Assembly (NCBI GenBank): GCA_003529325.1
Contig: DPVW01000028.1
Span: 2,562-22,895 of the forward strand
Length of the DNA stretch: 20,334 nt
Direction: 5' to 3'
Source: Candidatus Latescibacterota bacterium
GTDB taxonomy: Bacteria > Latescibacterota > UBA2968 > UBA8231
Below the pieces are notes generated by a model that was not told the origin of the DNA, made no database searches, and saw only the letters and a program-made list of their open reading frames with translations. Below, piece by piece: positions 16,804-20,334 of this stretch. Each line of letters begins with the position of its first letter. The stretch's first letter is position 1. The position numbers and the translations under genes were made by a program.

Positions 16804-17421
16804 ATGCGGGTCATTGTGGTGGGTTGTGAATACAGCGGCGTAAGCACACTGATCAAGGGACTCGACGACTGGGCCGAACAGCGGGGATTCCACCACCACC
16901 TCGACGACCACTTCACCATCCCCGACGCCTATCATCTGAGCGTCGAAGAGCAGCAGGCCATGCTCGACATGCTGCCGGCCATCAAGGAACGATTCCAGCG
17001 CTTCCAACTCGTCTACCACGTGCGACTGCTACACCGTTACCGCCACATCCTGCTCGGCGGCTTCCACATCGAAGAAACGATCTACGGTCCACGTTATTAC
17101 TACCCGGGCAAAGCTCAACCGGTCCGTGAGTACGAACCCGAGATGCCTGACAACACCATCCTCGTGCATCTGCATGCGGCACAGGATATAATCCGCCAAC
17201 GCATGGAGGTCGCACCACACCCCCATCAGCTCGTGCCGTCTGACGACGTAGCTGAGGTCCTGGATGCCTATGCTGTGGAAGTGCGCCAGAGTTGGATCCA
17301 TCGCAAGATCGAAATCGACACGTCGGCGCTGACACCGGAGACGTTGCTGGCGTCATTTCTGCAGAAATCGATTCCCCATCTGGATGCGGAGGATGCCGGG
17401 ATCAGGACGTTGATTGGGTGA
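16804..17421 (+). CDS. Small P-loop-like protein of unknown function (nucleotide kinase-like)
   Basis: A 205-aa protein starting MRVIVVGCEYSGVSTLIKGL. This looks like a Walker A strand-loop-helix (GxxxxGxST) as in nucleotide kinases, but the lysine is replaced by Val13. Further blocks are FHHHLDDHFTIPD, LLHRYRHILLGGFHIEETIYG, RYYYPGK and NTILVHLHAAQDIIRQRM, the last like the lid/adenine region of thymidylate- or cytidylate-kinase-like folds. I do not recognise a characterised function. A GGGAGGA ribosome site lies 4 nt before the ATG. The gene appears intact, although its last 20 bp overlap the converging FliM remnant. It is divergent from the broken heparinase-like gene. Confidence 0.75.
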   Translation: MRVIVVGCEYSGVSTLIKGLDDWAEQRGFHHHLDDHFTIPDAYHLSVEEQQAMLDMLPAIKERFQRFQLVYHVRLLHRYRHILLGGFHIEETIYGPRYYYPGKAQPVREYEPEMPDNTILVHLHAAQDIIRQRMEVAPHPHQLVPSDDVAEVLDAYAVEVRQSWIHRKIEIDTSALTPETLLASFLQKSIPHLDAEDAGIRTLIG

Positions 17422-18135
17422 AGGTGTAACTCAGGCTCAGCGCCACATCCTCCAGGCCTGCCGACGAAATCGTCAGCCGCACATGGGTGACGATTTCAGT
17501 GGGGGCGACGATTGCCGAATCAGCCGTCATCAAGGTCACAGGATTCGTGTCCTACCTCAACATCCGAGATCGTCTGGCACGACGGATTCCCACGCCCCCG
17601 CCAGCTGCTCCATGACCTGCCCTATGGGGGTGCGCAGTCTGCCCATCTCATCCGGCGTCAAACGACGCCACTCGGGATGATGGTTCAACAGGGCGAAGGC
17701 GAGAGGCATGGGAAGGTCGAGGATCACCCGACAGGGTAATGGCGACATGGCGAAGCTGTAGGTGCAGGATGGATTTGTCAGAGCACCGATAAATTCAGCG
17801 CGGGTGCACCGAGCCACCGACAACAACTCGACCTCCACAGCCCTTTCGAGGCAGGTGGAAAGAATGGCTCCGGTCTGTGTCGCCAACTCGGTATGAATGC
17901 TCTCCAGATCCTCCAACTCAACCTGCACACCAACCGCCGAGACTGTGTCGCCGGCAGCCTCGACGACGCAGATCAGATTCCGCTGGCCGAATTCGACGGC
18001 GGGACGGGGTTTGAGGAACCAGTGCAGATTCGGGTGATTTCCATACGGATCGATGAGGACCCGTGCACCGGAGGGCATGACCCATAGGAACGCAGAGCGC
18101 CCGAGGTAGTAGAGGGTTACCTGTTCATCCATCAT
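17402..18135 (-). pseudogene. Chimeric remnant: metallo-beta-lactamase N-terminus joined to FliM middle domain
   Basis: From the ATG at 18135, with GAGGTG 5 nt upstream, an open frame of 192 aa runs to 17557. Residues 1-45 (LYYLGRSAFLWVMPSGARVL, IDPYGNHPNLHWFLKP) are the start of a metallo-beta-lactamase-fold hydrolase, but the HxHxDH motif that should follow is missing. From about residue 70 the protein is FliM-like: ESIHTELATQTGAILSTCLE, RAVEVELLSVARCTRAEFIG, ALTNPSCTYSFAMSPLPC and WRRLTPDEMGRLR, the flagellar motor-switch middle domain, lacking the usual GGxG loop. After the stop, FliM similarity continues in other frames (SDVEVGHES, then AIVAPTEIVTHVRLTISSAG) to TGA at 17402. The C-terminal SpoA domain is absent. 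Two unrelated genes seem to have been fused by deletion. A real domain fusion is less likely. Confidence 0.72.
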
Positions 18136-18195
18136 ATTTACACCTCGGTGGATATTCCTACCTTGTGTGTCATTCCCCTAATGGATGGACGCCAG

Positions 18196-18426
18196 ATGGA
18201 CATTGCCAATCTCTTCTCGCAGACCGCCGATGGTGCCACTCAAGCCGTGGTCGACTACTTCCTGAATGAGATCCCTGACCAGGCGCGGGGTACCAACAAG
18301 CTGGGTGTCACCATCAACCTCGCCGCGGACATCGACGCGACCGATGCCAATGGCAAGACGACACTGGACCATGCGGCTGTCCTGGAGCGCATACCCGCGA
18401 GCCTGCGACGACACGGAGCGAAGTAG
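18196..18426 (+). pseudogene. Shortened ankyrin-repeat protein
   Basis: A 76-aa reading frame from the ATG at 18196 (in-frame alternatives are ATG 18181 and GTG 18148; no strong ribosome site marks any of them). It begins MDIANLFSQTADGATQAVVD, like the first helix pair of a small ankyrin protein, continues with PDQARGTNKLGVT, and ends with ADIDATDANGKTTLDHAAV and SLRRHGAK. The last block is the typical final ankyrin repeat (GAD-D-DANGKT-LDHA, LLRxHGAK). Between LGVT and ADIDATD at least one repeat appears to be missing without loss of frame, and the last repeat is also slightly short. It could still be translated; I class it as a remnant because its repeats are incomplete. It is divergent from the MBL/FliM chimera. 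Confidence 0.55.
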
Positions 18427-18457
18427 GGCCCCGAGTTCCGCTTTCGGCGGTCCAGCG

Positions 18458-18891
18458 TCAGGGCTCCAGCAGTTGCGTGAACAGTTCCGGCTCCACGGAT
18501 CGCAGGCGCGCCAAGACTTGCCCGAGGAATACGGCCACCTTCGTGCCGACGAGAAAAATCGGATCCGTCACCTCCCACACCATCGCCGGTGTTACGCCAT
18601 CGATCTCAACCCCGTCGATGACGCGGATACCGGCGGGGAAAATATCCGCCGTGCGGGGCGCAGAGCGCACCTCAACCGACAGCAGATCTCTTCTTGGACC
18701 TCACGATGGAGTGCCTGCACGGGCGTCTCACCAGCCTCGCTCTTACCCCCTACGCAACCCAGACCGATCTGCGTGGATTCACCTGGGCAGTGCTGCCAGC
18801 CGCCAGGTTTTCTTACTTCGAGTACGAGACGTCACTTGAAAAAGAGCAGACAGCCGGCGCCACTGAACTGGCCGGGATCAATGCTTGTCAT
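18458..18891 (-). pseudogene. Nudix hydrolase with in-frame stop and frameshift
   Basis: An ATG at 18891 with GGGAG 8 nt upstream starts MTSIDPGQFSGAGCLLFFK, then meets TGA at 18832-18834. The same frame continues RLVLEVRKPGGWQ, IGLGCVGG and the Nudix box, which spans GGKSEAGE, TPVQALH and REVQEEIC (pattern Gx5Ex7REUxEE, codons 49-70). Just after the box, near 18683-18690, the frame shifts by one. The C-terminal part continues as DLLSVEVRSAPRTADIFPAG, MVWEVTDPIFLVG and ARLRSVEPELFTQLLEP to the stop at 18458. Nudix enzymes hydrolyse nucleoside diphosphates linked to other groups; here the final conserved glycine of the box is lost at the shift. TGA serves as the normal stop of several neighbours, so recoding is unlikely. 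An antisense frame over this gene is not coding. Confidence 0.75.
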
Positions 18892-18929
18892 ATGTACAAC
18901 TCCCATCCTCTAAATAGGACAACGACCCT

Positions 18930-19805
18930 ATGCCGACAGACCACACCCCCTTAAGCCTGCTCATCATCGGTGCTCATCCGGCGGATATCTTCGACCAGTC
19001 CGGTGGCACCATGGCGCATCACGCCAGACGTGGTGACCGTGTCGCCTGTTGTGTGCTTACCCATGGCGCCCGTGTGCACGATGCCGTGATCAGTGATCAG
19101 ATGTTCCATCAGGAGCGCGTACCCGAGGCTGAGCAGTTGCAAGAGTTGATGCAACAACGCGCTGACGTCAAGGCGCAGGAGGCGCGCCGGGCATGCGCAC
19201 TACTTGGATGCGAAGAGCTGTACTTCATGGGCCTTGATGATGCGGTCCTGCTCGTTACCGAAGAGGCGGTCAAACAGGTCGCCACGTTGGTGCGGCAAGT
19301 CCGACCGAATGTGGTCATCACCCATTTCCCCCGGGAAGGATCGACGACGACGAATCCGCACGCAATCGCTGGACAGATCGCCCTGTATGGGCTGCAACTG
19401 GCCGGTAGCGTCGATCCCGGGGACACGAACCCACCCCACAAGGTGAGTCAGACCTTCTTCTTTGGCACCGGGGGTGCACCCCTGCCGCGGGACGTGTGGG
19501 GTGCCGAGGGTGGCTATTACAACGATGTCTTCATCGATATCAGCGACGTCGTCGAGGAGAAACTGGCCGCCCTGGACACCCTCGTCAGCCAGGGATACGG
19601 TGGCGCCTACGCCCGCAAACGGATCGAGACCAGTGACGGTGCCTTCGGCGGTGCCGTACGTTGCGCCTATGCGGAGGGCTTTATCAAGATGAATGCCGAG
19701 TGCCATTACCACCTACCCGTTACCGAGCACGCCCTGGGGTTGGCGGCCATGAGTGATCACGAGGTGATCGCCCGGGCCTCGATCCGACACGACGATGAGG
19801 GCTAG
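18930..19805 (+). CDS. PIG-L (LmbE-like) family deacetylase
   Basis: A 291-aa protein of the zinc-dependent N-acetylglucosaminyl-deacetylase superfamily. The first motif, LLIIGAHPADIFDQSGGTMA, has His16 and Asp19 as expected metal ligands but Ala18 where most members have the catalytic aspartate (HPDDE). The GGTMAHHARRGDRV helix and DDAVLLVTEEAV follow; the second motif, VITHFPREGSTTTNPHAIAG, carries the candidate third ligand. Members remove acetyl groups from amino sugars or conjugates such as mycothiol precursors; no substrate can be assigned. An AGGA ribosome site lies 10 nt before the ATG. It looks intact, ends 4 bp from the converging amidohydrolase remnant, and overlaps no other real gene. 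Confidence 0.87.
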   Translation: MPTDHTPLSLLIIGAHPADIFDQSGGTMAHHARRGDRVACCVLTHGARVHDAVISDQMFHQERVPEAEQLQELMQQRADVKAQEARRACALLGCEELYFMGLDDAVLLVTEEAVKQVATLVRQVRPNVVITHFPREGSTTTNPHAIAGQIALYGLQLAGSVDPGDTNPPHKVSQTFFFGTGGAPLPRDVWGAEGGYYNDVFIDISDVVEEKLAALDTLVSQGYGGAYARKRIETSDGAFGGAVRCAYAEGFIKMNAECHYHLPVTEHALGLAAMSDHEVIARASIRHDDEG

Positions 19806-19809
19806 CGGT

Positions 19810-20094
19810 TTACAGCTTAAGCAGCCTGCAGGCGTTGCCACCCATGACGAGCCGCTTCTCTCGGTCACCGATGGCGGCGGTCAGGATCTTTCCCAGTTGC
19901 GTCCGGGGATCCATCAGCGGCTGGTCGGAGCCAAACAACACACGGTCGGCTCCGGCACCCTCTACCAGTTGCTCAATGACCCCTGGCGAACGGTAAGTCG
20001 AACAGGTTTCGAGGTAGAAATTCGGCAGCTCTCGCGCCATGTCGATGGCCTGCGTGCGATGGCTGCTGAGCAGACGCCGCGTCAGTCGGCTAAG
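19810..20094 (-). pseudogene. C-terminal fragment of an amidohydrolase-2 family protein
   Basis: The frame is open from 20094 to the TAA at 19810, with an internal ATG at 20040. The sequence RTQAIDMARELPNFYLETCS, YRSPGVIEQLV, AGADRVLFGSDQPLMDPR and KRLVMGGNACRLL is the C-terminal third of a metal-dependent amidohydrolase (PF04909-like); GSD carries the conserved aspartate. An in-frame TGA at 20095-20097 precedes it, exactly where a divergent DUF1501 gene begins to be recognisable, so the N-terminal two thirds (metal-binding HxH and central His) are lost. A 76-aa product from 20040 could be made but would be inactive. The fragment overlaps the DUF1501 reading frame by about 36 bp. Confidence 0.75.
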
Positions 20095-20334
20095 TCAGTG
20101 ATCTATATCTTCCTCTCGGGCGGATTGGCACAGCACGAGAGTTTTGACATGAAGCCGGACGCACCTGAAGAAGTGCGCGGTGAGTTCAAACCGATTTCGA
20201 CGCGTACGCCAGGCGTGCAGGTCAGTGAATACCTGCCGATGCTGGCCCAGTGCAGCGACAAGTGGTCGCTGATCCGCAGCCTGACTCACTCCTGGAACGA
20301 ACACTCCCAGGGCCATCACATCATGTTGACCGGC
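20059..20334 (+). CDS. DUF1501 protein, 5' end rearranged, cut by the window edge
   Basis: The frame from the ATG at 20059 (MAAEQTPRQSAKSVIYIFLS) runs open to the end of the window. GGLAQHESFDMKPDAPEEVR, GEFKPISTRTPGVQVSEYLP, KWSLIRSLTHSWNEHSQGHH and IMLTG are clear DUF1501 (PF07394) signatures, a sulfatase-superfamily-related domain of unknown function that is often periplasmic. Family members normally carry 40 or more residues before this, including a Tat signal (RRxFL). Here none is seen, and the upstream bases instead encode the amidohydrolase fragment on the other strand. So the 5' end may have been removed by the same deletion. Whether the rest is intact lies outside the window. Confidence 0.75.
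   Translation, partial: MAAEQTPRQSAKSVIYIFLSGGLAQHESFDMKPDAPEEVRGEFKPISTRTPGVQVSEYLPMLAQCSDKWSLIRSLTHSWNEHSQGHHIMLTG

Noticed and set aside
17557..18135. A genuine new MBL-FliM fusion protein
   Set aside because: The MBL part lacks all catalytic histidines, the FliM part continues past the stop in other frames, and neighbouring genes show the same kind of deletion damage.
18832..18834. TGA recoding (as Gly, Trp or selenocysteine) in the Nudix gene
   Set aside because: TGA is the ordinary stop of several intact neighbours, no selenocysteine element is apparent, and the gene also has a frameshift, so it is simply broken.
18694..18954. 86-aa plus-strand frame before the PIG-L gene
   Set aside because: It is antisense to the Nudix remnant, whose Nudix box is recognisable on the minus strand, and it overlaps the start of the PIG-L gene.
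1..20334. CRISPR array, tRNA or rRNA genes, insertion sequences, phage genes
   Set aside because: No regularly spaced direct repeats, no cloverleaf with a typical CCA end, no rRNA-like conserved stretches, and no transposase, integrase or phage structural genes were seen on reading both strands.

Overview
The window is GC-rich, gene-dense bacterial DNA. A signal peptide plus beta-barrel-like protein points to a Gram-negative (diderm) cell. The mix of a cytoplasmic heparinase-like lyase, a Cys-type sulfatase, a mannonate dehydratase homologue, a PIG-L deacetylase, a DUF1501 protein, amidohydrolase-2 and ankyrin fragments resembles Poribacteria, Latescibacterota or Planctomycetes-like genomes from particle- or host-associated settings. 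That placement is inference; no rRNA or marker gene is present.

Layout. At the left end, mtnK (methylthioribose kinase, minus strand) is divergent from a tightly coupled plus-strand operon (1316-9134 and beyond). The operon encodes a VOC/glyoxalase-fold protein, a mannonate dehydratase-like enzyme, an ADP-ribosylglycohydrolase-fold protein, a 1088-aa heparinase II/III-like lyase and a sulfatase. It ends in two wrecked genes, an MFS transporter and a metallophosphoesterase. Stop/start overlaps of the ATGA type join most of the members. None of the five intact products has a visible signal peptide, so the operon looks like an intracellular pathway for sulfated, uronate-containing sugars whose transporter has decayed. 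A broken RHH antitoxin gene without a toxin follows on the minus strand.

The centre (9827-13101) is a complete frdABCD operon for a four-subunit quinol:fumarate reductase of the Escherichia coli type, preceded by a perfect 12-bp inverted repeat. A sugar isomerase/epimerase TIM-barrel gene converges on it, followed by an outer-membrane beta-barrel-like gene. A second, minus-strand heparinase-like gene with two internal deletions converges on the latter.

The right third has two intact genes (a P-loop protein without the Walker A lysine, and a PIG-L deacetylase) set among remnants. These are a metallo-beta-lactamase/FliM chimera, a shortened ankyrin protein, a Nudix gene with an internal stop and a frameshift, the C-terminal end of an amidohydrolase, and the start of a DUF1501 gene that runs off the window.

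The main unusual signal is this repeated pattern. At least eight genes keep recognisable ends but have lost their middles or junctions through short deletions, next to intact genes. It suggests either deletion-driven genome reduction or a systematic assembly artefact. I do not see a clear, previously undescribed defence or mobile system. The best candidate for new biology is the cytoplasmic lyase/sulfatase/ADP-ribosylglycohydrolase-like operon.
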